A DNA stretch of 64,000 nucleotides, taken from assembly GCF_011765625.1 (NCBI RefSeq), contig NZ_CP050313.1:802501-866500 (forward strand), given 5' to 3'. The translations under genes and the position numbers were made by a program. This DNA is from Shewanella aestuarii. Lineage in GTDB: Bacteria; Pseudomonadota; Gammaproteobacteria; Enterobacterales; Shewanellaceae. Below the pieces are notes generated by a model that made no database searches, was not told where the DNA came from, and saw only the letters and a program-made list of their open reading frames with translations. Position 1 is the first letter of the stretch. Every line of letters starts with the position of its first letter. Shown one piece after another: positions 29,436 to 39,217 of the stretch.

Positions 29436-30074
29436 TTAACTTTTTACAATGTTGGTTGTGCCACCAATTGTTTGATTGAGGTCATCTGAGGTCGATTTCT
29501 CAATGAATATTTCGCCGATCAATCCTTTGCTTAAAATCGCAATGCTCATTACTTGGTAGATAATGCCTGACCATGAAAGTAAGTAGATTGATAGCATGAG
29601 GTTAAATAGATTGCTTGTTAACATCGCTAGCCTAAGCTTACTGCCAGCAAAGAAAAACAGGCTAATACTCATGATAATTGCAGCAAATACGGCGCACCAC
29701 TCGCTCCAATGTTCAGCCCACATTAGACCCTGAGCAACGGCTATTGTGCTAAAGGTCGCTGATAGAATTAAAGGTGAGAACAGCCAATATGTTGTTTGCG
29801 CTTTATCAGCCTGATTTAAGCTTTGACATAAACGAAAGCGAATGACGTTAACGAGCTGATTTGCCATGCCAAGAAAGCTGCCGAGCAATCCTAAATGAAT
29901 CGCGGTTAACACTGCAGCAATAATATTACCTTGAATAAATTTGCAATCTTGTTTTTGACTGTTCGCCCACCATCCAATCGCCATTGAAATAAAGCCAATG
30001 ACTTGAAACCAGAATATGGGGGCGGTGATAAATTGAAAGTAAATTGTGACGAAATCTAACACAGGCAAACGCAA
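29436..30074 (-). CDS. YgjV-like inner-membrane protein
   Basis: A 212-residue protein with six or so membrane helices, resembling the YgjV (Imp-YgjV) family: FWFQVIGFISMAIGWWANSQKQ near the start, AAVLTAIHLGLLGSFLGMANQLVNVIRF in the middle and a polar C-terminal tail. The family's function is unknown. The start at 30074 is an ATG without a strong ribosome-binding site, and a later start cannot be excluded. It is convergent with the TonB-dependent receptor gene and separated from the next upstream gene by about 250 bases. Confidence 0.65.
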   Translation of the reverse strand: MRLPVLDFVTIYFQFITAPIFWFQVIGFISMAIGWWANSQKQDCKFIQGNIIAAVLTAIHLGLLGSFLGMANQLVNVIRFRLCQSLNQADKAQTTYWLFSPLILSATFSTIAVAQGLMWAEHWSEWCAVFAAIIMSISLFFFAGSKLRLAMLTSNLFNLMLSIYLLSWSGIIYQVMSIAILSKGLIGEIFIEKSTSDDLNQTIGGTTNIVKS

Positions 30075-30270
30075 TCCAAGATATTAAGGGCTGCGCATTG
30101 TCGTTTTTTTCAGCAATAACACAATATCTAAATGGTAATTAATGAGTGATAAGAGTTTATGATTTGCAAATTGTGAGCTACTGCTTGTTTTACAGTGTTG
30201 TGGTGTTGTAGTGGTGTTTCTTAAATGTGTCTTTTTTGTGTTTGGGATGGGGTGTTGTGTGGTTTTGAAC

Positions 30271-30303
30271 GATTCGGTATTGATGGGTTATCAATACCAA
30301 ATC
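30271..30303. repeat. Imperfect hairpin downstream of the thioredoxin-like gene
   Basis: A 14-base stem with one mismatch (GATTCGGTATTGAT and ATCAATACCAAATC) around a five-base GGGTT loop. It lies 22 bases beyond the thioredoxin-like gene's stop on the minus strand but lacks a T run, so it may act as an mRNA 3' structure rather than a classical terminator. Confidence 0.5.
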
Positions 30304-30324
30304 GATTTAACGTTCAGCCACAGC

Positions 30325-30855
30325 TTAGTTCATGACACTCAAGACTTTATATACATCAGATATATCAAGCTGTTTTGGTAACGCTATGCCTTGTGGGTTG
30401 GCTGGACCATAAATTTTGTTAAATGGCGTACCCTGGGCTTGTTGGCTCGCAAGGTAAGATTCCACTACAGGGTCAGGGTAGGTGAGATCGCCTCGCATTA
30501 ATACGATGTTATCTGCTGCCAATGTATTTACCATAGGCTCTCGATGCCACACATTGGCTTTATTGGCTTGGCATGGTAAACACCAGTCAGCTTGAATATC
30601 GACAACAACAATATAACCTTGCGCGACAAGAGGCTGGATTTTATCAGGCGCAATAGGTTGCCAATGTTGGTATAAGTATGCGTCGTAGTTTTCCCCGTTT
30701 TTGATGAATGTCACAATACCCGCCATACACAGGGCAAAAAAACCTAAAGTAAAGATCACTGTAACAGGTATTTTGTGTCCTTTTGCTTTAGCGATGAGTA
30801 AGCCGACTATGGCGCAAAAAAATAAAATCAATAAAAGAATTGGTACAAATGTCAT
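30325..30855 (-). CDS. Membrane-anchored thioredoxin-fold protein
   Basis: A 176-residue protein with two N-terminal membrane helices (about 3-22 and 29-51) and a thioredoxin-like domain with WCLPC at 91-95. The domain resembles the C-terminal (gamma) domain of DsbD, including VVVDIQADWCLPCQANKANVW, MRGDLTYPD and GTPFNKIYGP. It probably reduces periplasmic disulfides or acts in thiol exchange, but the electron donor is unclear because no DsbD beta-type eight-helix domain is fused or adjacent. The orientation of the domain relative to the membrane is inferred, not shown. Confidence 0.8.
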   Translation of the reverse strand: MTFVPILLLILFFCAIVGLLIAKAKGHKIPVTVIFTLGFFALCMAGIVTFIKNGENYDAYLYQHWQPIAPDKIQPLVAQGYIVVVDIQADWCLPCQANKANVWHREPMVNTLAADNIVLMRGDLTYPDPVVESYLASQQAQGTPFNKIYGPANPQGIALPKQLDISDVYKVLSVMN

Positions 30856-30972
30856 TGTGTTCGGGATTTGTGAGTTTGACTTAGGTTAACATGGCTTACC
30901 TGAAACAATTGTTAATATTGTTTAAGTAGTTGGTTTAATTATCGAGTGTAGTCATTAAAAATTAGGAGTGAT

Positions 30973-31590
30973 ATGAGTTTTTCTTCATGGTTGGGGTTGC
31001 TGGCTATTTGTTGCCTTGGTGCAATGTCTCCGGGCCCGAGCTTGACTATGGTGGTAAGGCATACGTTAGGTGGTAGCCGTTTACATGGTATTGTATGTGC
31101 TTGGGCGCACTCCATAGGGATAGGTGTTTACGCACTAGTGACTTTGCTGGGATTGGCGGCAGTGTTAAAAGCCTCACCTTTATTGTTTAATGGTATTGCT
31201 TTAGTTGGTGCCTTGTATTTGGCGTGGATGGGCATTCAAGCGTTAGGCTCAAAAGGCGGTATGCAACAAAAATTGCAGGCAGGGAATAAAACAAGTATGT
31301 GGATTGCAGCTCGAGATGGGATTGCTATTTCATTGTTTAATCCAAAGATTTTATTGTTTTTTCTTGCGTTATTTAGTCAGTTTGTTCTTGCGGCCGAAAC
31401 CATAGAAGGTAAAGCGCTAATTGTGATGACGCCCCTGGTGATGGATGGTTTGTGGTATTCCCTTATTGCCATTATTTTGTCTCATTCAGCTATTTTGCCT
31501 AAACTGCGAGAAAAAGCCTTGTGGATTGATAGGCTTTCAGGCTTGGTATTAATTGCATTGGCAATTAGAGTGATTGTCACTTTGTTATAG
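30973..31590 (+). CDS. LysE/RhtB-family amino-acid exporter
   Basis: A 205-residue transporter with about six hydrophobic segments. The LysE signature GAMSPGPSLTMVVRHTLGGSRLHGIVCAWAHSIGIGVYAL occurs at residues 17-56. The N-terminal PGP motif and the FNPKILLFFLALFSQF segment (about 118-133) are typical of RhtB-type exporters. The ATG has an AGGAG ribosome-binding site. The amino acid exported cannot be deduced. It is divergent from the thioredoxin-like gene and convergent with the DUF3144 gene. Confidence 0.9.
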   Translation: MSFSSWLGLLAICCLGAMSPGPSLTMVVRHTLGGSRLHGIVCAWAHSIGIGVYALVTLLGLAAVLKASPLLFNGIALVGALYLAWMGIQALGSKGGMQQKLQAGNKTSMWIAARDGIAISLFNPKILLFFLALFSQFVLAAETIEGKALIVMTPLVMDGLWYSLIAIILSHSAILPKLREKALWIDRLSGLVLIALAIRVIVTLL

Positions 31591-31627
31591 CGCTTTTATT
31601 TTTTAAAGCTTGGTGTGGTTAAAAATA

Positions 31628-31657
31628 TGCCATCTGTGGATTGTATCCAAGATGGCA
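31628..31657 (-). terminator. Terminator between the LysE-family and DUF3144 genes
   Basis: An inverted repeat (TGCCATCT and AAGATGGCA) with a long loop; on the minus strand it is followed by ATTTTTA, 13 bases beyond the DUF3144 stop. Confidence 0.6.
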
Positions 31658-31669
31658 TTGTTATCTTGG

Positions 31670-31987
31670 TTAGCCTTTAAATACTTCTACTGCATCGTCT
31701 TTGGCTTCTTCAGTATTAGGTACTGGCGGGTGCTTGATATGATCTTCTAAATTTTCATTTAGCATCTCTTTGAACTCATTTGTAAACCAGGCCAATGCGT
31801 TGTCTTTTTCTGCCGCTAAATCAGATGATTTAACGGCAGCTTCAAATGCATTGTAGCGTGATGCTGCATATCGTAATGCCGTCCCCACTTTACCAATGTC
31901 ATTTTCTTGTTGGCTTAGCTGATTTGCAAGGGCGATAAATTGATCGGCTAGTTGGTACATGGTTAATTCAGATTTTGGCTCAGACAT
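31670..31987 (-). CDS. DUF3144-domain protein
   Basis: A 105-residue acidic cytoplasmic protein matching DUF3144: MYQLADQFIALANQLSQ, GKVGTALRYAASRYNAFEA and a tail with HIKHPPVPN. The fold is helical and no catalytic residue is known. I use the ATG at 31987 since it begins MSEPKSELTMYQL; another ATG three codons upstream is possible. It is common in Shewanella-like genomes with no assigned function. No operon partner is evident. Confidence 0.8.
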   Translation of the reverse strand: MSEPKSELTMYQLADQFIALANQLSQQENDIGKVGTALRYAASRYNAFEAAVKSSDLAAEKDNALAWFTNEFKEMLNENLEDHIKHPPVPNTEEAKDDAVEVFKG

Positions 31988-32058
31988 AAAATTCACTTTA
32001 GATTAGTAATAAATTGATTTTAGTGTACCGATTTTGGCGGTAAATATCAGGTAAAAAG

Positions 32059-32607
32059 TTAGCTGTTTACATCGAAATCTGTGATGACTTGCCCATTCCT
32101 TGAATCATAATAGATGGAAAGCGTTGCTACAGGGTTGTATATGTAGCGGCATTGGTCTGGGCTTATGTATGTTGCTCTGTAAGTCGCAATGTCTGGATCA
32201 GTATTGGAGTTGATGCTGAGGGCATCTTGTAAGATTGCTTGCCAAACCGAAATACAATCGTTGCTATTGTTAAGTCTGGGAGATGCTTCAAAAGGAGGGT
32301 AACTTTGAGCTGGATATCGTCACTGATTCATGTCTAATTGACCATTAGAACCTGCGTTGGGGTAGATTTGTAAGTTATCAATCGGTCCTGAATACCCTAA
32401 TGCTGCCCATTTTAAGTGAGTCAGACTAATCTCGGAAGCAAAGGCACCACCTGTACCTTTCACATTTGAAATGTGAGCATCTTGCTGAATATCAATAAAT
32501 TTGGGTAAAGCTATAACAGCTAAAATAGCTAATACTATGATTACCACAACAAGCTCTATCAGTGTAAATCCTGCATTTTGTCTAACGTTTAGTGAGTTGG
32601 TGTCCAT
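32059..32607 (-). pseudogene. Type IV pilin-like gene (MSHA-pilin type) with an in-frame TGA
   Basis: The N-terminus is a textbook prepilin: a short basic leader ending in AG, cleavage before Phe14, Glu at mature position 5, then the hydrophobic helix FTLIELVVVIIVLAILAVIALPKF. The frame stops at TGA 32320-32322 after 95 codons. In the same frame it continues for 86 more codons (RYPAQSYPPF..., NDCISVWQAIL, QCRYIYNPVATLSIYYDSRNGQVITDF) to TAA at 32059-32061. That tail has the paired Cys and the CxYxY...ISYD-like ending of MSHA-type pilins. It looks like a full 182-residue pilin interrupted by one nonsense codon. No other pilus gene is nearby. Confidence 0.85.
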
Positions 32608-32674
32608 GTAAAATTTTTAAGTCATTCGTATTGGAATAAATCTAGTTTAAAATAGGAACTCAAAGTTTCTATGT

Positions 32675-33364
32675 GTGGCAGAGGTGAATATCAAAAATTG
32701 TCATTGGCAAAACTGGCAAGAGTTTATTGAGGCTCAAAAACAGCAAGATTATTTTCTTGAGTTAACACAATTTCTGCATCAGGAAATTGAGCAGGGTAAA
32801 ATAATTTTCCCGCCGCAAAATGAAATATATCAAGCTTTTAGCTTAACTCCTTTAGCGCAGGTCAAGGTGGTGATTCTTGGTCAAGATCCTTATCATGGTG
32901 AAGATCAAGCTCATGGGTTGGCATTTTCTGTCAAGCCAGAGGTCAAAGTTCCGCCTTCTTTAGTCAACATTTATAAGGAGTTGCAAACCGATATTCAAGG
33001 TTTTGTAAAACCTAATCATGGTGATTTACGCCATTGGGCTGAACAAGGTGTCTTATTACTTAATACAGTATTGACGGTTGAAAAGGGCTTGGCGCATTCT
33101 CATGCTAAAGCAGGCTGGGAAATCTTTACTGATCATGTTTTAGATTGTTTAAACGTTCAGCCACATCCCATTATATTTGTATTATGGGGTAGTCATGCTA
33201 TTAAGAAAGGCAGCAGAATTAATAATAATTTGCATACAGTGTTAACTGGGCCGCACCCATCTCCTTTATCTGCCTATCGAGGTTTTTTTGGTTGTAAGCA
33301 TTTTTCGAAAGTGAATCAGCAATTGATTAAAAGTGGATTAACACCGATTGACTGGCAGGTTTAA
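32675..33364 (+). CDS. ung: Uracil-DNA glycosylase
   Basis: Removes uracil from DNA in base-excision repair. The 229-residue product has the catalytic Asp71 in GQDPYHG (69-75), the [20 protein letters not shown] block, the LLLNTVLTV segment and the C-terminal [19 protein letters not shown] with the second catalytic His. Translation starts at GTG 32675; the region upstream has no close in-frame ATG. It is divergent from the pilin-like pseudogene and followed by a terminator shared with ispB. Confidence 0.96.
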   Translation: MAEVNIKNCHWQNWQEFIEAQKQQDYFLELTQFLHQEIEQGKIIFPPQNEIYQAFSLTPLAQVKVVILGQDPYHGEDQAHGLAFSVKPEVKVPPSLVNIYKELQTDIQGFVKPNHGDLRHWAEQGVLLLNTVLTVEKGLAHSHAKAGWEIFTDHVLDCLNVQPHPIIFVLWGSHAIKKGSRINNNLHTVLTGPHPSPLSAYRGFFGCKHFSKVNQQLIKSGLTPIDWQV

Positions 33365-33366
33365 CA

Positions 33367-33403
33367 TTAAAAACAGCATTTCTATACAGAAATGCTGTTT
33401 TTA
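33367..33403. terminator. Bidirectional terminator between ung and ispB
   Basis: A perfect stem of 15 bases (AAAAACAGCATTTCT and AGAAATGCTGTTTTT) with an ATAC loop, bordered by A residues on one side and T residues on the other. It ends both convergent genes. Confidence 0.93.
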
Positions 33404-33426
33404 ATTGATTAGTGATTGGTGTAAGT

Positions 33427-34398
33427 TTAGTTTTTACGGTTAACCGATAAGTTGGCCAAAGCAATTAATGCTTGCTTATACTCTGATTCAGGTAATACAT
33501 CTAATGCGTCAATGGCTTTTTGCGCTTCTTGTTCAGCTTTTTGCTGGGTGTATTCTAATGCACCTGATTCACTTAAGGCTGCTAAGATTTCATCTATAGC
33601 TTGGGTGCCATCACCTTTTTCGATCGCTTCTTTGATCAATGCTTTAGCTGTCTCGCTACCGTGTTCCATGGCATAAATTAATGGTAAGGTCGGTTTTCCT
33701 TCGGCTAGGTCATCACCTATGTTTTTGCCTAATTCTTCAGTTTCAGCAATATAGTCAAGTAAGTCATCGGTGAGCTGGAAAGCTGTGCCTAAATACTTAC
33801 CGTAATCGCCAAGTGCTTGCTGCCATTTCTCATCCGCATCGGCTAATACACCAGCGAGTAATGTTGCGGCTTCGAATAATTTTGCTGTTTTACAGTAAAT
33901 CACTCGCATGTAGGTTTCTTCAGTCGTACTGGGGTCATTGCAATTCATTAACTGTAACACTTCACCTTCAGCTAATATATTGGTGGTGTCAGCGAGAACT
34001 TTTAACACTTGCAAACTGTCAAGTTCGGTCATCATTTGAAATGAACGAGTATATAAGAAGTCACCAACTAACACGCTTGCACTATTACCAAATAATGCGT
34101 TGGCGGTTTCACGACCACGACGTAGCGTTGATTCGTCAACAACGTCATCGTGCAGTAAAGACGCGGTATGAATAAACTCAATAATTGCGGCCAATTTAAC
34201 GTGATGTTGACCTTTATAATCAATGGCACGCGCAGCTAAAACCGATAACAATGGACGTAAACGCTTGCCACCGCCGTTAATAATGTAGAAACCTAATTGG
34301 TTAATAAGTGCTACATCTGATTCGAGTTGTTTGTAAATTAGCTGATTAACGGATTGCATATCCGTTTCTGCCAGCTGACGAATGGCGTTTAAATCCAT
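33427..34398 (-). CDS. ispB: Octaprenyl diphosphate synthase
   Basis: Elongates farnesyl diphosphate to the octaprenyl chain of ubiquinone and menaquinone. The 323-residue product contains the two aspartate-rich motifs, DDVVDES in the first (with GRETAN following) and DDLLDYIAE in the second. GGGKRLRPLLSVL near residue 45 is the allylic substrate region. I prefer the ATG at 34398, which has a GAGAG site and matches family N-termini; an ATG nine codons upstream also exists. It is divergent from rplU-rpmA, the arrangement found in Escherichia coli. Confidence 0.95.
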   Translation of the reverse strand: MDLNAIRQLAETDMQSVNQLIYKQLESDVALINQLGFYIINGGGKRLRPLLSVLAARAIDYKGQHHVKLAAIIEFIHTASLLHDDVVDESTLRRGRETANALFGNSASVLVGDFLYTRSFQMMTELDSLQVLKVLADTTNILAEGEVLQLMNCNDPSTTEETYMRVIYCKTAKLFEAATLLAGVLADADEKWQQALGDYGKYLGTAFQLTDDLLDYIAETEELGKNIGDDLAEGKPTLPLIYAMEHGSETAKALIKEAIEKGDGTQAIDEILAALSESGALEYTQQKAEQEAQKAIDALDVLPESEYKQALIALANLSVNRKN

Positions 34399-34878
34399 AA
34401 TACTCTCTGGTTTATTGGGTGACATTCAATAATGTATGCGTTGGCCATATCTTACAGGAGAAACCAGCCATTTTTCAAAGTTGTTATCACTTTAATCGCG
34501 ATCAATTTTGATCGATGTAAATCTATTAATCAATAAAATTGCCATTAGCTAAAAAGATTCAGTGCTTTTATTGTCTGGTTTAGGTAAAATCAAGCCAAAG
34601 TTTGGGGTTGATAAAGCAACGAAGATTTAACCGAAGTTTCTAGGTCTGTATTTACCTATACAGCTTGTAATGCAGTAATTTTAACCTTTGATTAGGTTAT
34701 TGGCAGCTTTATATCGTCATTATTGTGCGGTTGTTTAGGCTTTTTAATTTGATCGTGAATTAAGTCTTGCCAGTGATAAGATCTTCGCGTAGAATCCGCG
34801 CCCATTGTCATTAAAAGTTTTTTAGCACCTAGTCTCGTAAGAAGAGTTAGTGTGTTAGTCATTTGGAGTAAAATAGCT
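34399..34878. other. Intergenic region between ispB and rplU
   Basis: A 480-base gap that must hold the divergent promoters for ispB and rplU. A good sigma-70 promoter for rplU is listed separately. I see no gene or terminator hairpin in the remainder. Confidence 0.6.
34767..34795 (+). promoter_or_regulatory. Sigma-70 promoter of rplU-rpmA
   Basis: TTGCCA (34767-34772) and TAGAAT (34790-34795) with the ideal 17-base spacer; a G+C-rich CCGCGCCC follows the -10, as is usual for stringently controlled ribosomal promoters. It lies 84 bases before the rplU start. Confidence 0.7.
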
Positions 34879-35190
34879 ATGTACGCTGTTTTTCAAAGTG
34901 GCGGAAAGCAACACCGTGTTGCTGAAGGTCATACAGTTCGTTTAGAAAAAATTGAAGTTGCTACTGGTGAAACTATTGAGTTTGACCAAGTTCTATTGGT
35001 TGCTGATGGTGAAAATGTTCACGTTGGTGCTCCATTAGTTGCTGGTGGTAAAGTTGTTGCTGAAGTGGTTAGCCACGGTCGCGGCGAAAAAGTAACTATT
35101 CAAAAGTTCAATCGTCGTAAGCATCACGAAAAGAAAATGGGCCACCGTCAGTGGTTCACTGAAGTTAAAATCACTGCGATCAGCGCATAA
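34879..35190 (+). CDS. rplU: 50S ribosomal protein L21
   Basis: L21, a 103-residue protein of the large subunit that binds 23S rRNA. It begins [20 protein letters not shown] and has the C-terminal [20 protein letters not shown] block, both diagnostic. An upstream in-frame TTG at 34852 is not used in my call because the ATG at 34879 gives the family length and a GGAGT site precedes it. It lies 16 bases before rpmA in the standard rplU-rpmA-cgtA order. Confidence 0.98.
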   Translation: MYAVFQSGGKQHRVAEGHTVRLEKIEVATGETIEFDQVLLVADGENVHVGAPLVAGGKVVAEVVSHGRGEKVTIQKFNRRKHHEKKMGHRQWFTEVKITAISA

Positions 35191-35203
35191 TTTAGGAGTC
35201 TAA

Positions 35204-35461
<258 letters not shown>

Positions 35462-35481
35462 TTCTTAACTAAGCTAGAACG

Positions 35482-35517
35482 AAAGCCCTGCCTCTGGTAG
35501 GGCTTTTGTGTTTTTTA
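35482..35517 (+). terminator. Rho-independent terminator of rplU-rpmA
   Basis: The stem AAGCCCT and AGGGCTT with a loop of about eight bases and a following T-rich stretch (TTTTGTGTTTTTT), about 22 bases beyond the rpmA stop. Confidence 0.8.
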
Positions 35518-35606
35518 TAAATGATTGAAGTGTTGAAGCATTTCCAGAATTATTTTATTAATTTTTCAGTGCATTGTTTTTCTTAACTTGGCTGAACGAT
35601 GTAAAT

Positions 35607-35692
35607 AGAATAGCTATTCTTTGCAGCAAGCGAAAAGGGTATTGATCATCCACACCGCTTTTCTGCACCCCTGATATAATTAGGGTTATAAT
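35607..35692 (+). promoter_or_regulatory. Possible cgtA promoter region
   Basis: A perfect 14-base palindrome AGAATAGCTATTCT (35607-35620) and two TATAAT hexamers (35675-35680 and 35687-35692) lie upstream of cgtA. A matching -35 is not clear. The palindrome could be a regulatory site; no binding protein can be named. Confidence 0.35.
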
Positions 35693-35695
35693 TAG

Positions 35696-36928
<1,233 letters not shown>

Positions 36929-36939
36929 CGAGGAATATT

Positions 36940-37698
36940 GTGTACGAAGACAACCAAAATGATATTACCCGTTTAGTTGTTCGTAGTGCCCAGTTATTGC
37001 TTGCCTATGGCGCTGAATCAGACTTAGTTGAAGAGTTGAGTCAGCGTCTAGGAAAAGCATTGGGTTTGGCTAGTGTAGAGTTATCTATTTCTTCTAATGC
37101 GCTAGTATTGACTAGCCTTGTGCATGGACGCTGTATTACAACCACTCGGCGTATTCGCGCTCACGGTATCAATATGATGGTTGTCTGTGAATTACAACGC
37201 ATTTGTATTTTGACCGAAAAGGGTATTTACGGTGCAAATGAAGTCCGGCGTCGACTCGCCAGAGTTGAGCCCAAAACCTACCCTGCTAAAGTTGTTATCC
37301 CTGTTGTTGCCTTGTCTTGTGCCAGTTTTTGCCATTTATTTGGTGGCGACTTTATGGCATGTGTTTTGACATTTATTGCTTCATCTGTAGGGATGGGGGT
37401 GAGATTGTTTTTGGCAAAGCGTCATTTTAATTTATTGATTAACTTTGCTATCACTGCATTTGTCACTAATGTGATAGCCCAATTAGGTTATGTATATCCC
37501 GTTAGTGAGACGCCGCAAATTACCTTAGCTGCCAGTGTATTAATGCTTGTTCCTGGTTTTCCACTTATCAATGCGATTTCCGATATGGTAAAAGGCCACA
37601 TTAACGTTGGTATTTCACGGTGGGGAAATGCGAGTTTGCTGACACTTGCTTCAGTGATAGGGATAACTATCGCAATGCAGCTAGGAGGCATCTTTTAA
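36940..37698 (+). CDS. yjjP: YjjP-like component of a split ThrE-type exporter
   Basis: A 252-residue protein of the ThrE N-terminal (DUF1212) family. The soluble first part (residues 1-105) has LLLAYGAESDLVEELSQRLGKALGL; about four or five membrane helices follow. With the next gene it forms a split version of the ThrE threonine/serine exporter. In Escherichia coli the YjjP/YjjB pair has been described as a succinate exporter. Translation starts at GTG 36940 with a GAGGA site and overlaps nothing. Substrate here is unknown. Its stop codon lies three bases before the yjjB-like start. Confidence 0.85.
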   Translation: MYEDNQNDITRLVVRSAQLLLAYGAESDLVEELSQRLGKALGLASVELSISSNALVLTSLVHGRCITTTRRIRAHGINMMVVCELQRICILTEKGIYGANEVRRRLARVEPKTYPAKVVIPVVALSCASFCHLFGGDFMACVLTFIASSVGMGVRLFLAKRHFNLLINFAITAFVTNVIAQLGYVYPVSETPQITLAASVLMLVPGFPLINAISDMVKGHINVGISRWGNASLLTLASVIGITIAMQLGGIF

Positions 37699-37700
37699 TC

Positions 37701-38168
37701 ATGTCTTTACTCCTTGAGCTTCTCCATGATGCTTTTTTTTCTGCTATCCCGGCTTTTGGTTTTGCGATTCTATTTAATGTGCCTAAACGCTATTTAGGAT
37801 ACTGCGCCTTAGCTGGCGCTTTAGGTCATAGCGCTAGAACTTTTTTGATGCATTTCAACATGCCTATTGAGTGGGCGACGTTTGCTGCTGCAGCGCTGGT
37901 TGGTGTGATAACGATTCAATTTGCTAAGCGGCATCTTGCACCGCCTTTAATGTATGCGGTTGCCGCGATTATTCCTATGGTGCCTGGTACATATGCATTT
38001 AATACTGTTATTGCGTTGATTCAATTAACTGCCCAAAGCCAAGTTAGCCCTGAACTTAGCGCACAAGTGATTGTGAATGGTTTAAAAACAGTCTTTATTC
38101 TTGGGGCACTGGCTGTCGGCTTAGCCTTACCTAGTTTGTTGTATTATCGTAACCGTCCCATTATTTAA
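37701..38168 (+). CDS. yjjB: YjjB-like component of a split ThrE-type exporter
   Basis: A 155-residue membrane protein of the ThrE C-terminal (DUF3815) type, with about five helices and the IPAFGFAILFNVPKRYLGYCALAGALGHSARTFLMHF block. The VPGTYAFN segment (about residue 95) is a family hallmark. The ATG at 37701 is preceded by AGGAGG 12 bases upstream, at the end of yjjP. Together with yjjP it very likely makes one transporter, since the two are translationally adjacent. Confidence 0.85.
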   Translation: MSLLLELLHDAFFSAIPAFGFAILFNVPKRYLGYCALAGALGHSARTFLMHFNMPIEWATFAAAALVGVITIQFAKRHLAPPLMYAVAAIIPMVPGTYAFNTVIALIQLTAQSQVSPELSAQVIVNGLKTVFILGALAVGLALPSLLYYRNRPII

Positions 38169-38198
38169 AAAAGTTAATAAAATCAAAAGGATTTACAG

Positions 38199-38702
38199 AT
38201 GCGTATCGCAATGATAGCCGCTATGGCGAAAAATCGTGTTATTGGCAAAGATAATCAAATGCCTTGGCACTTGCCTGAAGACTTAAAGCATTTCAAAGTG
38301 ATGACGATGGGGAAACCTGTCGTGATGGGGCGCAAAACGTTTGAGTCAATTGGGCGTCCACTACCAGGTCGGCATAATATTGTAATTACTCGTCAAGCTG
38401 ATTATCAACCAGATGGCGTTACTTGTGTAAGCAACTTTGATCAAGCGATTGAAGTCGCTGGTGAATGTGAAGAGTTAGTGGTTATGGGAGGCGGGCAGCT
38501 TTACGCTGAGTTATTGCCCATGGCGGATGTTTTATATTTGACTGAAATTGATTTACAAGTCGAAGGTGATACCTACTTTCCCGATTGGGATGACGGTAGC
38601 TGGCACTTGCAGCAATCTGTTTCTGCAACAAATGAACAAGGTTTGCAATATATCTTTAACACTTTGATCAAAAAATGTAAACTTACACTCGAGTTACCCT
38701 GA
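38199..38702 (+). CDS. folA: Dihydrofolate reductase
   Basis: Reduces dihydrofolate to tetrahydrofolate with NADPH; target of trimethoprim. The 167-residue product has MPWHLPEDLKHFK with the catalytic Asp28, GRKTFESIGRPLPGR, and the VMGGGQLYAELLPMADVLYLTEID block, and is slightly longer than the classic enzyme at its C-terminus. An AAAAGGATT ribosome-binding stretch precedes the ATG. It lies 30 bases after yjjB and could be cotranscribed, although folA normally stands alone. Confidence 0.97.
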   Translation: MRIAMIAAMAKNRVIGKDNQMPWHLPEDLKHFKVMTMGKPVVMGRKTFESIGRPLPGRHNIVITRQADYQPDGVTCVSNFDQAIEVAGECEELVVMGGGQLYAELLPMADVLYLTEIDLQVEGDTYFPDWDDGSWHLQQSVSATNEQGLQYIFNTLIKKCKLTLELP

Positions 38703-38764
38703 ATGAACATTTCCACAAAGATGGAAATGATTATATAAAATTATAAGAGATAAAGGAGTGTTAG

Positions 38765-39172
38765 ATGCGTTTAATGCCTGTGGCGATCGCCGCCCTGATA
38801 GTAGCATCTTCTGTGTCAGCCCCTGCAGTTGCAAATGGCGATCAGCTTGTCGCAAATATTTGTGATTATGTAAAGTCAGACGATAAAAACCGTTTACGTA
38901 AAAAGCTTAAAGAAAGCCGTGTTAAGTTACGTAACATCTATGCAAGTATTTCTTGTGATGGCAGCAGTTTATTGCGTACTGCCTACAGTGCAAATGCTAA
39001 TGATGTTGGTGAGTTTATTGCTAAGCGTTTACCATCGTCTGATTTAAGTACCCCTGAAGCTGACGGTAAAACAATTATCGATTGGGCAAGTGCTAATGGC
39101 CATGGTGGTAGTGCTATCACTGCAGCAATCAACGATCGTTTAGGCGGTGGTGCTGAAGACGGTGATGATTAA
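38765..39172 (+). CDS. DUF3718-domain periplasmic protein
   Basis: A 135-residue protein with a cleavable signal peptide (cleavage after AVA, about residue 23) and a DUF3718 domain with GDQLVANICDYVKSDDKNRLRKKLKESRVKLRNIYASISCDG. The two Cys residues (about 32 and 63) may form a disulfide. The C-terminus is very acidic (GGGAEDGDD). Function unknown. An AAAGGAG ribosome-binding site precedes the ATG. It is followed by a strong terminator. Confidence 0.82.
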   Translation: MRLMPVAIAALIVASSVSAPAVANGDQLVANICDYVKSDDKNRLRKKLKESRVKLRNIYASISCDGSSLLRTAYSANANDVGEFIAKRLPSSDLSTPEADGKTIIDWASANGHGGSAITAAINDRLGGGAEDGDD

Positions 39173-39185
39173 TTTATGACTGTTT

Positions 39186-39217
39186 AAAAAATACCGACTT
39201 GATTGTCGGTATTTTTT
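39186..39217 (+). terminator. Rho-independent terminator of the DUF3718 gene
   Basis: A perfect 13-base stem AAAAAATACCGAC and GTCGGTATTTTTT with a TTGATT loop, 13 bases after the stop codon. Confidence 0.93.

Noticed and set aside
32320..32322. The TGA in the pilin-like gene read as selenocysteine.
   Set aside because: Pilins have no known selenocysteine, no SECIS-like stem is evident just after the codon, and a nonsense mutation is far simpler.
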